Assembly (NCBI GenBank): GCA_943361925.1
Contig: CALRIT020000022.1
Location: 1-64,000, forward strand
Length of the DNA: 64,000 nucleotides
Reading direction: 5' to 3'
From: CAISCU01 sp943361925
Lineage (GTDB): Bacteria > Bacteroidota > Bacteroidia > UKL13-3
Part shown: positions 17,385 through 25,171 of the stretch, piece after piece
Numbering within the stretch: the first letter of the stretch is position 1
Layout: each line of letters starts with the position of its first letter
Translations under genes and position numbers: made by a program
Notes under the pieces: generated by a model
The model's input: the letters and a program-made list of their open reading frames with translations, nothing else
Database searches by the model: none
Told to the model about the DNA's origin: nothing

Positions 17385-18086
17385 ATGTTAAAAAAAGTAG
17401 TTAATAATGCAGAAGAAGCCATCACAGGAATTAAAGATGGCGTTACCATTATGTTAGGTGGATTTGGACTTTGCGGAATACCTGAAAATTGTATTGATGC
17501 TTTAGTAAAATCGGGCATCAAAAATCTTACTTGTATTTCAAACAATGCCGGTGTTGATGATTTTGGAATAGGATTACTTTTAAAAACCCGTCAGGTAAAA
17601 AAAATGATTTCATCCTATGTGGGTGAAAATGCTGAATTCGAAAGGCAATTGTTAAGTGGTGAACTGGAAGTAGAATTAATCCCTCAAGGTACACTTGCCA
17701 CACGTTGTATGGCTACAGGTTATGGAATGCCTGCAATATTTACACCAGCTGGAGTTGGAACTGAAGTTGCAGAAGGAAAAGAAATCAGAGAATTTAACGG
17801 TAAACAATACCTTTTAGAAAAAGCTTTTGATTCAGATTTTGCCATTGTAAAGGCATGGAAAGGTGATACGCACGGTAATTTAATTTTTAAAGCCACATCA
17901 AGAAACTTCAATCCTTTAATGGCAATGGCAGGTAAAATAACCATTGCAGAGGTAGAAGAATTAGTTGAACCGGGAGAATTGGACCCTGATATGATACATA
18001 CTCCGGGAATTTATGTCAATAGAATTTTTCAAGGTACAAACTATGAAAAACGAATTGAACAAGTAACTACCAGAAAACGCAATTAA
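17385..18086 (+). CDS. scoA: CoA-transferase subunit A (alpha), partner not adjacent
   Basis: 233 residues from ATG 17385, one base after the clpS stop; an in-frame TTG at 17376 would overlap clpS. The family signature MLGGFGLCGIPE near 23-34 and the ISNNAGVDDFGIG segment identify the alpha subunit of succinyl-CoA:3-oxoacid (SCOT) type transferases. The catalytic glutamate of such enzymes lies in the beta subunit, which normally follows directly; here a terminator and a convergent gene follow instead. The beta subunit must be elsewhere for the enzyme to work. The exact acid substrate is unknown. Confidence 0.9.
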   Translation: MLKKVVNNAEEAITGIKDGVTIMLGGFGLCGIPENCIDALVKSGIKNLTCISNNAGVDDFGIGLLLKTRQVKKMISSYVGENAEFERQLLSGELEVELIPQGTLATRCMATGYGMPAIFTPAGVGTEVAEGKEIREFNGKQYLLEKAFDSDFAIVKAWKGDTHGNLIFKATSRNFNPLMAMAGKITIAEVEELVEPGELDPDMIHTPGIYVNRIFQGTNYEKRIEQVTTRKRN

Positions 18087-18098
18087 AAAGATTAAATA

Positions 18099-18140
18099 AA
18101 AAAAGAGGCTGTTTCAATAGGTGAAACAGCCTCTTTTTTA
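18099..18140. terminator. Bidirectional terminator between scoA and the exporter operon
   Basis: AAAAAAGAGGCTGTTTCA and its complement form an 18-base stem around a 5-base loop. A runs on one side and T runs on the other serve both the rightward scoA operon and the leftward exporter operon. Confidence 0.93.
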
Positions 18141-18159
18141 TGACTATGTAATTAACTTA

Positions 18160-19260
18160 TTATGGAGTTGGAGGATTATTAGAATTTGGGTCTTTGATTT
18201 TCATTCCCGGTTTTAAGCCATCAATAATTTCAATATTAATTCCATCACTTAAACCTCTTTTTACTTCAAGTTTTTCAAAAACCTGATTTGATTTTTCAAC
18301 TTCAACAAAAGTTTTCTCGTTTTCGAAAATCAATACACTTTCCGGTATAGCATAAACACTGTCTCTTCGATCTAAAACTATATCAGCATTAGCACTATAT
18401 CCAGCTCTTAAAAACGAGCTCCTTTTAAGTTCTACCTTTGCTTTTATCTGAAACTGAATTGCACCGTTTTCCTTGACACCTTTTGGAGCAATGTATTCAA
18501 GCCAAGCTTTAAACTTATCAGAATCTATTGCACCAACAGTTAGAATAAGTTCCATTCCTGGTTTAATTTTTCCTACTTCACTTTCATCTACTTTACCTTC
18601 AAAAATCATTTCGCCCATATCGGCAACAGTTGCTATGGTTGTACCTTCATTAAAGGTATTACTTTCAATAACGCTGCTACCCTCTTTTAATGGAACATCT
18701 AAAACCATTCCTTCTATTGTACTTCTTACAATTGTATTTGTTGATTTTCCAGATGATTTACTAACACCTTCACGTATCAACTGGATGTTGTTTTCGGCAG
18801 CATCAAGCTCCTCTTTTGAGTTATTAAAAGCCAATCTTACCGTTTGAAAATCTGCCAATGAAATCAATTTATCTTCAAAGAGTTTTTGGGTTCTTTCGAA
18901 TTCAATTTTTGCATTTTCATAAGCCAGTTTAGCACGATTCACACGAGATTCAGCATTAGCCAAATTAATCATATTAGGTATAATTCTGATTTGTGCAATC
19001 ATATCACCTTTACGTACTTTTTGTCCGGCAACTACATAAATCTTTTCAATAATTCCCGAAACCTGAGGTTTGATATTCACCTCTCTTCTAGGAACAACAG
19101 AACCGGTTGCAACAGTTTTTTTGATAATGTTTGTTTTAAGCATTTCAATTGTTTTAAAAACAACAGGCTTTTGTTCTGATTTTTGATAAAGGAACCAGAT
19201 TGTGTAAATAAACAAACCCACCAATGCCAGGCCCAAAACCCACTTCATTATTTTTTTCAT
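18160..19260 (-). CDS. MacA/HlyD-like periplasmic adaptor of an ABC exporter
   Basis: 366 residues. A single N-terminal membrane anchor (about 5-25) is followed by a barrel-sandwich/biotinyl-lipoyl part (about 50-80, VNIKPQVSGIIEKIYVVAGQKV), an alpha-helical hairpin (about 95-165) and beta-barrel and membrane-proximal domains. It is the last gene of a set with two MacB-like permeases and an ATPase, which defines a MacAB-type tripartite pump or lipoprotein-release-like exporter. No outer-membrane TolC gene is in this cluster; a TolC-family gene at 46.3 kb belongs to another pump. Confidence 0.93.
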   Translation of the reverse strand: MKKIMKWVLGLALVGLFIYTIWFLYQKSEQKPVVFKTIEMLKTNIIKKTVATGSVVPRREVNIKPQVSGIIEKIYVVAGQKVRKGDMIAQIRIIPNMINLANAESRVNRAKLAYENAKIEFERTQKLFEDKLISLADFQTVRLAFNNSKEELDAAENNIQLIREGVSKSSGKSTNTIVRSTIEGMVLDVPLKEGSSVIESNTFNEGTTIATVADMGEMIFEGKVDESEVGKIKPGMELILTVGAIDSDKFKAWLEYIAPKGVKENGAIQFQIKAKVELKRSSFLRAGYSANADIVLDRRDSVYAIPESVLIFENEKTFVEVEKSNQVFEKLEVKRGLSDGINIEIIDGLKPGMKIKDPNSNNPPTP

Positions 19261-19276
19261 AACTTACTATTTTCTA

Positions 19277-20536
19277 TTATTCATTTCTAAGTGCTTCAAC
19301 AGGACTAATTGAAACGGCTTTTCTAGCAGGAATAATTCCGGCTAAGGCTCCGCAAATAATTAGTATTGTCAAAGCTTTTAAAGCCACTGCAATTTCAACA
19401 CCAGGTTGATGAAACATTCCTGTATCTTGTCCTTGTATCGCCACATTTATTGCTTCCATTAAAAATATTCCGGAAACCAATCCTAAATAACCCGCTAAGG
19501 TTGTAATCAAAATAGACTCGGCAATAACCTGACTTATGATACTATATGGAGATGCACCAATTGCTCTACGAATTCCAATTTCTTTGGTTCTTTCATTCAC
19601 AATAATCAGCATGATATTACTAACTCCAATAACACCTGCTAATAATGTACCTACACCAACTACCCAAACCAATAAACTAATCCCTTTAAACAGACCAAGT
19701 ATTTTTTTGAATTCAACTTCACTGTTCCAGCTGCCAATTGCATAAGGATCATCAGGAGAGATTTTGTGCCGGGCAGACAAAAGTTTTTTCACTTTGGTTT
19801 CTACAACACTTGCATCATACTGAGGTTTTGCTGTAATACTAAACCATCCTATTCTTCCACCCCAGTTAAATGCTTGTTGAAAGGTGGAAAAAGGTACATA
19901 TACTGTTTGTGTTTTTTCTTCCGCCTCTCCACCTCCACTTTCAACGGTTGTAGTTCCAATAATTTTAAAATAAGTACCATTTACTTGAATGTATTGACCA
20001 AGTGGATTTTCATCCTTTTCAAAAAGTACTTCTTTAACCCTGCTTCCAATCACACAAACTTTTCTTTTTTCAAGAATATCTAAATTATTGATATACCTGC
20101 CTTCTAAAATTTTAAAAGTTTGAATGAATATATTTTCAGGAAAATCTCCTCTAACTGCAAATGGACCAGTTTTTATACCACGACTCACATTATTGTCGCC
20201 TCTATAACCACCTAATTGACAAGAGGGCGCCAGGTATTCAATTTCAGGGATATTATCTCTGATAGCCTGAACATCATCTACAAGAAAATTATAGGTTCTG
20301 CCTCTTGGTAATCCTTGGTAGGCAATTGTGGTTGATTGAGTCCACATATAAATAGCATTGGTAGCGGAACCGCCAAATGATTTAGTAACTCCATTTTCAA
20401 GTCCTTTGCCCGAACCAAGCATAATCATTAACATGAAGATACCCCAAAAAACACCAAAAGCAGTGAGTCCGGTTCTGAGTTTATTTTTACTCAGAGTTTG
20501 GTAAATTTCGTTGAATCTATCGCTGTCTATAAACAT
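19277..20536 (-). CDS. MacB-like ABC permease, second copy
   Basis: 419 residues. One N-terminal helix (LTAFGVFWGIFMLMIMLGSG, about 24-43), a large periplasmic MacB_PCD domain (about 50-285), then three FtsX-type helices with the conserved EIGIRRAIGAS motif near 319. No ATPase is fused, unlike classical MacB. It lies three bases from the paralogous permease, so the two probably form a heterodimer. Substrates may be peptides, lipids or antibiotics; sequence does not tell. Confidence 0.93.
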   Translation of the reverse strand: MFIDSDRFNEIYQTLSKNKLRTGLTAFGVFWGIFMLMIMLGSGKGLENGVTKSFGGSATNAIYMWTQSTTIAYQGLPRGRTYNFLVDDVQAIRDNIPEIEYLAPSCQLGGYRGDNNVSRGIKTGPFAVRGDFPENIFIQTFKILEGRYINNLDILEKRKVCVIGSRVKEVLFEKDENPLGQYIQVNGTYFKIIGTTTVESGGGEAEEKTQTVYVPFSTFQQAFNWGGRIGWFSITAKPQYDASVVETKVKKLLSARHKISPDDPYAIGSWNSEVEFKKILGLFKGISLLVWVVGVGTLLAGVIGVSNIMLIIVNERTKEIGIRRAIGASPYSIISQVIAESILITTLAGYLGLVSGIFLMEAINVAIQGQDTGMFHQPGVEIAVALKALTILIICGALAGIIPARKAVSISPVEALRNE

Positions 20537-20538
20537 GT

Positions 20539-21771
20539 TTATTCGTCTCTTAAAGCTTGAATCGGATGAATACTAGCTGCTCTTTTTGCCGGAAAATATC
20601 CTGCTAAAAGACCTGCAATTACCAACATTAGCATGGCTAATAAAGCCACTTTTAAATCAACCTCAGGATTTCTAAAAAAATCGGAACCGGGAACATTTGT
20701 TTTAAATAATTCCAATAGAAAAATTCCTGCAATCAAACCAATATATCCAAAAAGTGAAGTAATAAAAACTGCCTCCTGCATTACAAGAAATATTATACTT
20801 CTGGGACTTGCACCTAAAGCTTTTCTCACTCCAATTTCTTTGGTTCTTTCCTTTACAACAATCATCATGATATTACTTACACCAACAATTCCTGCAATTA
20901 AAGTACCTATTCCAATCAACCAGATAAACAAATTAATGCCAGTAATCAAACCCATAATCTTTTTGAATTCTGTCAAATTATTCCAAACAAAAACTGCTTT
21001 TTTATCATTAGGATCGAAATGATGTCTTCTGGCTAACATCGCTCTTAACTCATCAGTAAAAGCCTCACTTTTTTCCATATCATTCTCGTTAATTGTCATA
21101 ACAATCTGGTCGATATGATTGGTGCCGGTAAAAGCTTTTTGCGTAGTGGTTACAGGTACGTAAGCCCTTCTATTGTCCTCTTCGTTTCCATCATCAGTAA
21201 AGACGCCAACAACTTGAAAAAGAATACCATTGATATTTATTTCTTTACCAAGAGGCTGCTCTCCTTTTAATAAATCATCGGCAACTTTTTTACCGATACA
21301 TGCTACTTTTCTACAATCTTTTAAGTCTAAATCATTGATAAATCTGCCTTGAATAACTACAATTTTTTCAGGATAAATCATTCCGGGATGAACACCCTTC
21401 ATGTTAAAACTTCCATACCTATTTTTGTAACTGAATAGCTTCACATCCCACATGTGCATTCTTGCACTGGCATGTTCCATATTCTTGTAATTTCTATTTA
21501 CAAAATCAAAATCTTCATTGGTAAATCTAATATCTCTTCCAGGTTGGTAACCATCGTAAGCAACAGAGGTTTTTCCTGCATTTAGCCAAATACTATTCAC
21601 AGCATCTCTATTAAACTGATGCCTGACACCATTTCCCAATCCATTTCCCGCACCCAGCAAAACTATTAGCATAAATATTCCCCAGGCAACACTAAAACCT
21701 GTTAAAAAGGTCCTTAGTTTATTGCGGGAAAGATTTGCAAATATTTCTTGCCATTTATCTAAATCAAACAT
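20539..21771 (-). CDS. MacB-like ABC permease, first copy
   Basis: 410 residues, with the same plan as its downstream paralogue: N-terminal helix (LTGFSVAWGIFMLIVLLGAG), periplasmic domain with strong similarity in layout (for example GREININGILFQVVGVFTDDG type strands), and C-terminal FtsX helices with ERTKEIGVRKALGASPRS. It starts two bases after the ATPase gene ends. Paired unequal permeases with a free ATPase are common in Bacteroidota MacB-type exporters. Confidence 0.93.
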   Translation of the reverse strand: MFDLDKWQEIFANLSRNKLRTFLTGFSVAWGIFMLIVLLGAGNGLGNGVRHQFNRDAVNSIWLNAGKTSVAYDGYQPGRDIRFTNEDFDFVNRNYKNMEHASARMHMWDVKLFSYKNRYGSFNMKGVHPGMIYPEKIVVIQGRFINDLDLKDCRKVACIGKKVADDLLKGEQPLGKEININGILFQVVGVFTDDGNEEDNRRAYVPVTTTQKAFTGTNHIDQIVMTINENDMEKSEAFTDELRAMLARRHHFDPNDKKAVFVWNNLTEFKKIMGLITGINLFIWLIGIGTLIAGIVGVSNIMMIVVKERTKEIGVRKALGASPRSIIFLVMQEAVFITSLFGYIGLIAGIFLLELFKTNVPGSDFFRNPEVDLKVALLAMLMLVIAGLLAGYFPAKRAASIHPIQALRDE

Positions 21772-21773
21772 GC

Positions 21774-22433
21774 TTAAACTATTAAACCGTCTTTTAATCT
21801 GATTGTCCTTTGGGTCATTTCAGCGATATCATGTTCATGAGTAACAATAACAACTGTAATACCTTTTGAATTGATATCCTTCAATAAGCTCATCACCTCA
21901 TAACTTGTTTGAGTATCTAATGCACCTGTTGGTTCATCAGCTAAAATCATTTTAGGTTGAGAAATAAGTGCGCGTGCAATTGCAACCCTTTGTTTTTGCC
22001 CTCCTGATAATTCATTAGGCATATGATTAGCCCAAGCTGATAATCCTACCATTTCTAAATATTCCATGGCAAGACTATTTCTTTTTTTACGAGGAACTTT
22101 CTGGTAATACAAGGGTAATGCTACGTTTTCCATAGCATTTTTAAAAGATATTAAGTTGAATGATTGAAAAACAAAACCAATAAACTGATTTCTTAATTTA
22201 GCAGCTTGGGTTTCATTCATATGTTGAATAAGCTGTCCATTTAAATGATAGGAGCCGGAATCATAATCATCAAGAATTCCTAAAATATTTAACAAGGTAG
22301 ATTTTCCACTACCTGAGGAACCCATAATAGAAACCATTTCGCCCTTTTCTATATCTACATTTATTCCTTTTAAAACCTTTAGGGAATTACCTCCAACGGA
22401 ATAACTTTTCTCTATTGATTGAAGTTTAATCAT
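21774..22433 (-). CDS. ABC transporter ATPase of MacB/LolD type
   Basis: 219 residues. All motifs are intact: Walker A GSSGSGKST at 38-46, Q-loop FVFQSFNLI, signature LSGGQKQRVAIARAL, Walker B MILADEPTGALD, H-loop VIVTHE. It powers the two downstream permeases. It follows the S9 peptidase gene after three bases, so the peptidase may be part of the same transcript. Confidence 0.96.
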   Translation of the reverse strand: MIKLQSIEKSYSVGGNSLKVLKGINVDIEKGEMVSIMGSSGSGKSTLLNILGILDDYDSGSYHLNGQLIQHMNETQAAKLRNQFIGFVFQSFNLISFKNAMENVALPLYYQKVPRKKRNSLAMEYLEMVGLSAWANHMPNELSGGQKQRVAIARALISQPKMILADEPTGALDTQTSYEVMSLLKDINSKGITVVIVTHEHDIAEMTQRTIRLKDGLIV

Positions 22434-22436
22434 GAA

Positions 22437-24368
22437 TTACTTAGAAGTATTTGTTGAAATTCTACCACCAATATGTTTAGCTAAAAAGCGTTCCATTGAA
22501 CCATAAAAATCAAACTGATTTTCCTCGTTGGCAAAACCATGTCCTTCATTGTCTTTAACCATATATTCTACTTGAATACCACGTTTTTTAAGTGCTTCAA
22601 CAACCTGATCACTTTCAGCTTTATTTACACGAGGGTCGTTTGCACCCTGAGCAATAAATAAAGGAGCTCTAATTTTATCTACATAAAAAACAGGAGAAAC
22701 TTCTCTTAAAGCAATTGAATCAGCTTTAGGGTTTCCTACCATCTCATGAAACATTTCCTGGTATGGTTTCCAATAGGGAGGTATGGTACCCATAAAGGTA
22801 AACATATTTGAAACGCCAACGTAATCTACGCCACAAGCATAAAGTTCAGGAGTAAAGGTTAATCCTGCTAAAGTAGCATAACCACCATAACTAGCACCAT
22901 AAATTGCAACTCTTTTCGGATCTGCAATTCCTTCTGAAACCAACCAGTTTACCCCATCTGAAATATCCTGCTGCATGGTTTTACCCCACTGTTTGAAACT
23001 TGATTCCCAAAACTTTCTGCCATAACCGGTTGAGCCTCTGAAATTCATTTGTAAAACTGCATATCCTCTGTTTGCCAAAAACTGAACTTCAGGATTAAAA
23101 CCCCAATAATCTCTGGCCCATGGTCCACCATGCGGATTTATAACCACAGGTAAATTTTTTGCATCCAATCCTTTTGGTAAAGTAAGATATCCATGAATAA
23201 CTAAACCATCTTTTGACTTGTAGGAAATGGGTTTCATTTCACTCATTTCATTTTCATTAATCCATGGAGCTCTTTCAATAATTTTAGTCAATTCATCATT
23301 GGTAATATCATAAAAATAGCTAGTTCCCAATGACCTATCACTCATGGTTCTGACTAAACACTTATCTTCATTTTTATTCGTACTGGTTATGATAATTTCG
23401 TATTGATTACCCAGCTTTTGTTTAAGTTTTGCATAGATATCCTCTGTAGTTTTATCCAAAAACTTCATCTCAGTTTTTTCAGTGTGATAAGTAATTGAAG
23501 TAAGAACCTTACGCTTTCTTGAATAATCAAGATTTTCCAAATCAACATCAGGATGCTCAAACAATACTTCAATTTCTTTTCCTTTCGAAATATCAAATTT
23601 TACTATTGCTGATTTATCACGATTTAAGTTGGAACAAGCATAAATATACTTGTTATCAAAGCTAAAAAACAAAGGATTTACTTGTTCCTTAAAAGATGTT
23701 TGGAGCACTACTTTAAAAGAACTTTTTTCATTTTCACGATACAGTAAATTCGACCTTACACCATCAGTTTGAACAGCAACACGGATGGTTCCTGTATGGT
23801 CAGTAATCCAGTTGCTTATACCACCCGGATTCTCAGCTACAGAAATCATATCACCAGTTTTAATATTTAATCTGTAAACGTCGAATAATTCAGGATTACG
23901 TTTGTTCATTTCTATCAAAACTTCATCTTCGTAATCAATCAATTCATCAACAATTTGAACTCTAACATTTTTAAAAGGAGTTAAATCCTTTTGATTTTTA
24001 CCATCTGCATCCACTGCGAAAAGGTGAAAATTTTCATCTCCACCATTATCTTTTACGTAAATTATCCTGTTATTGTTTTTCCAGAAATAAGCACTGATAT
24101 TTCTATCTTCAACTGCAGTTACTTGAAAAGTATCTTTTGAGCCAATTTTGGTCACAAAAACATTCATTCTGTTTTTGTAAGGCTTAGTGAATGAAATTTT
24201 ATCTCCATCAGGAGAAAGTAAGATATAAGAAATATCTGGATTCCTAAAAAAGTTGGTAAGTGGAATAATGGGTGCTTGTTGCTGTTTACTTGAATTATTT
24301 GCGCAAGAAACCAGCAAAACCGAAAACACAATCAAATAAAACAATCTAAAATTTAAAACCTTCTTCAT
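22437..24368 (-). CDS. S9 family prolyl oligopeptidase, lipoprotein
   Basis: 643 residues from ATG 24368. The in-frame TTG at 24383 lies before a GGAG-type ribosome site and is rejected. The lipoprotein signal ends LLVSCANN. A beta-propeller-like N-terminal half (about 40-370) precedes an alpha/beta-hydrolase domain with the triad Ser493 (GASYGGYATL), Asp578 (GANDPR) and His610 (NEGHGFA). It cleaves short peptides after proline or acts as an acylaminoacyl/dipeptidyl peptidase at the cell surface. Being first in a run with the MacAB-like genes, it may supply or process peptides for that exporter; this is inference. Confidence 0.92.
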   Translation of the reverse strand: MKKVLNFRLFYLIVFSVLLVSCANNSSKQQQAPIIPLTNFFRNPDISYILLSPDGDKISFTKPYKNRMNVFVTKIGSKDTFQVTAVEDRNISAYFWKNNNRIIYVKDNGGDENFHLFAVDADGKNQKDLTPFKNVRVQIVDELIDYEDEVLIEMNKRNPELFDVYRLNIKTGDMISVAENPGGISNWITDHTGTIRVAVQTDGVRSNLLYRENEKSSFKVVLQTSFKEQVNPLFFSFDNKYIYACSNLNRDKSAIVKFDISKGKEIEVLFEHPDVDLENLDYSRKRKVLTSITYHTEKTEMKFLDKTTEDIYAKLKQKLGNQYEIIITSTNKNEDKCLVRTMSDRSLGTSYFYDITNDELTKIIERAPWINENEMSEMKPISYKSKDGLVIHGYLTLPKGLDAKNLPVVINPHGGPWARDYWGFNPEVQFLANRGYAVLQMNFRGSTGYGRKFWESSFKQWGKTMQQDISDGVNWLVSEGIADPKRVAIYGASYGGYATLAGLTFTPELYACGVDYVGVSNMFTFMGTIPPYWKPYQEMFHEMVGNPKADSIALREVSPVFYVDKIRAPLFIAQGANDPRVNKAESDQVVEALKKRGIQVEYMVKDNEGHGFANEENQFDFYGSMERFLAKHIGGRISTNTSK

Positions 24369-24521
24369 AATCTTTTTCTCCAATCTGAACGTCTAGGTTA
24401 AGCTATAAAAATTAACATTTTAACCCGAACTAATCAATAAAACAACAAAGAATATTAAATAAAAACAAGCTTTAAAAGTTTTAAATATGACCATCCGACC
24501 TATTTTTTGATAAACGGCCCT

Positions 24522-24554
24522 AAAACAAGATGCCACCCCTATTGGAGTGGCATC
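24522..24554 (-). terminator. Terminator after the HRFF-motif lipoprotein gene
   Basis: On the minus strand GATGCCACTCC pairs with the GGGGTGGCATC side (24529-24536 with 24547-24554 as core) and is followed by TTGTTTTAG. Confidence 0.7.
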
Positions 24555-24575
24555 AATATTAAATTATTGCAAAGA

Positions 24576-25148
24576 TTATCTTGATATTCTTACTGGAAAA
24601 TTGATATCCAAATCAGATTCTGATGAAGGATTATTGTCTTTTTCAACTCCATCGTAATGACTTAAAACTACATTTAAACTGCCTAAAACAGGCCAATTCG
24701 AATTAGCACTTTCTACTTTAATTTTAAAACTCAATCCAACCGGTCTGTTTTTTGAATCGAAATCTAAGTAAGTTGTACTCCACATATCTTTAATCTCATT
24801 AGAAGCAGTGAAAAAGAATCTATGCGCATCAGCCTCCTCTTCTATTTCCGAAGAAATTGTATCTATAGGATTTTTTGATTCATCTAAAACTAAAATATCA
24901 ACCTTATATTCATTGTTGTTATTCAATGAAATAGTATCAATTGATGGAGCATTTCCTCCATCACCATCCAAATCTTTCCACTTTACAAGATAAGTTTCGT
25001 TAACATTTGATTGATTTACTATGCTTAAATAAACAGAGGTGATTTGTTCCAGAGCATTATTCACTTCAGGTTTTTTTGCTTCTTCTTTTTTACATGCAGC
25101 AAAAGAGATAATTGAGAAAATAAATAGATATAAAAATAATTTTTTCAT
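24576..25148 (-). CDS. Lipoprotein of a TonB-receptor operon
   Basis: 190 residues. Lipoprotein signal with Cys19 (FAACKKEE). The body has WKDLDGDGGNAPSIDTI and an acidic stretch EEEADAHRFFF. I recall closely similar lipoproteins in Flavobacteria beside a TonB receptor, sometimes annotated as type 1 periplasmic-binding-fold proteins. It lies 23 bases after the receptor gene, so it is probably the surface or periplasmic binding partner of the receptor. Ligand unknown; a metal is a fair guess from the His-rich neighbours. Confidence 0.8.
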   Translation of the reverse strand: MKKLFLYLFIFSIISFAACKKEEAKKPEVNNALEQITSVYLSIVNQSNVNETYLVKWKDLDGDGGNAPSIDTISLNNNNEYKVDILVLDESKNPIDTISSEIEEEADAHRFFFTASNEIKDMWSTTYLDFDSKNRPVGLSFKIKVESANSNWPVLGSLNVVLSHYDGVEKDNNPSSESDLDINFPVRISR

Positions 25149-25171
25149 GATGTTTTTTTTGAGTTTAACTC

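Noticed and set aside
18473..18847. Plus-strand ORFs across the exporter genes (also 18886-19179 and 19766-20083)
   Set aside because: They lie wholly within well-supported minus-strand genes and have no recognisable protein features.
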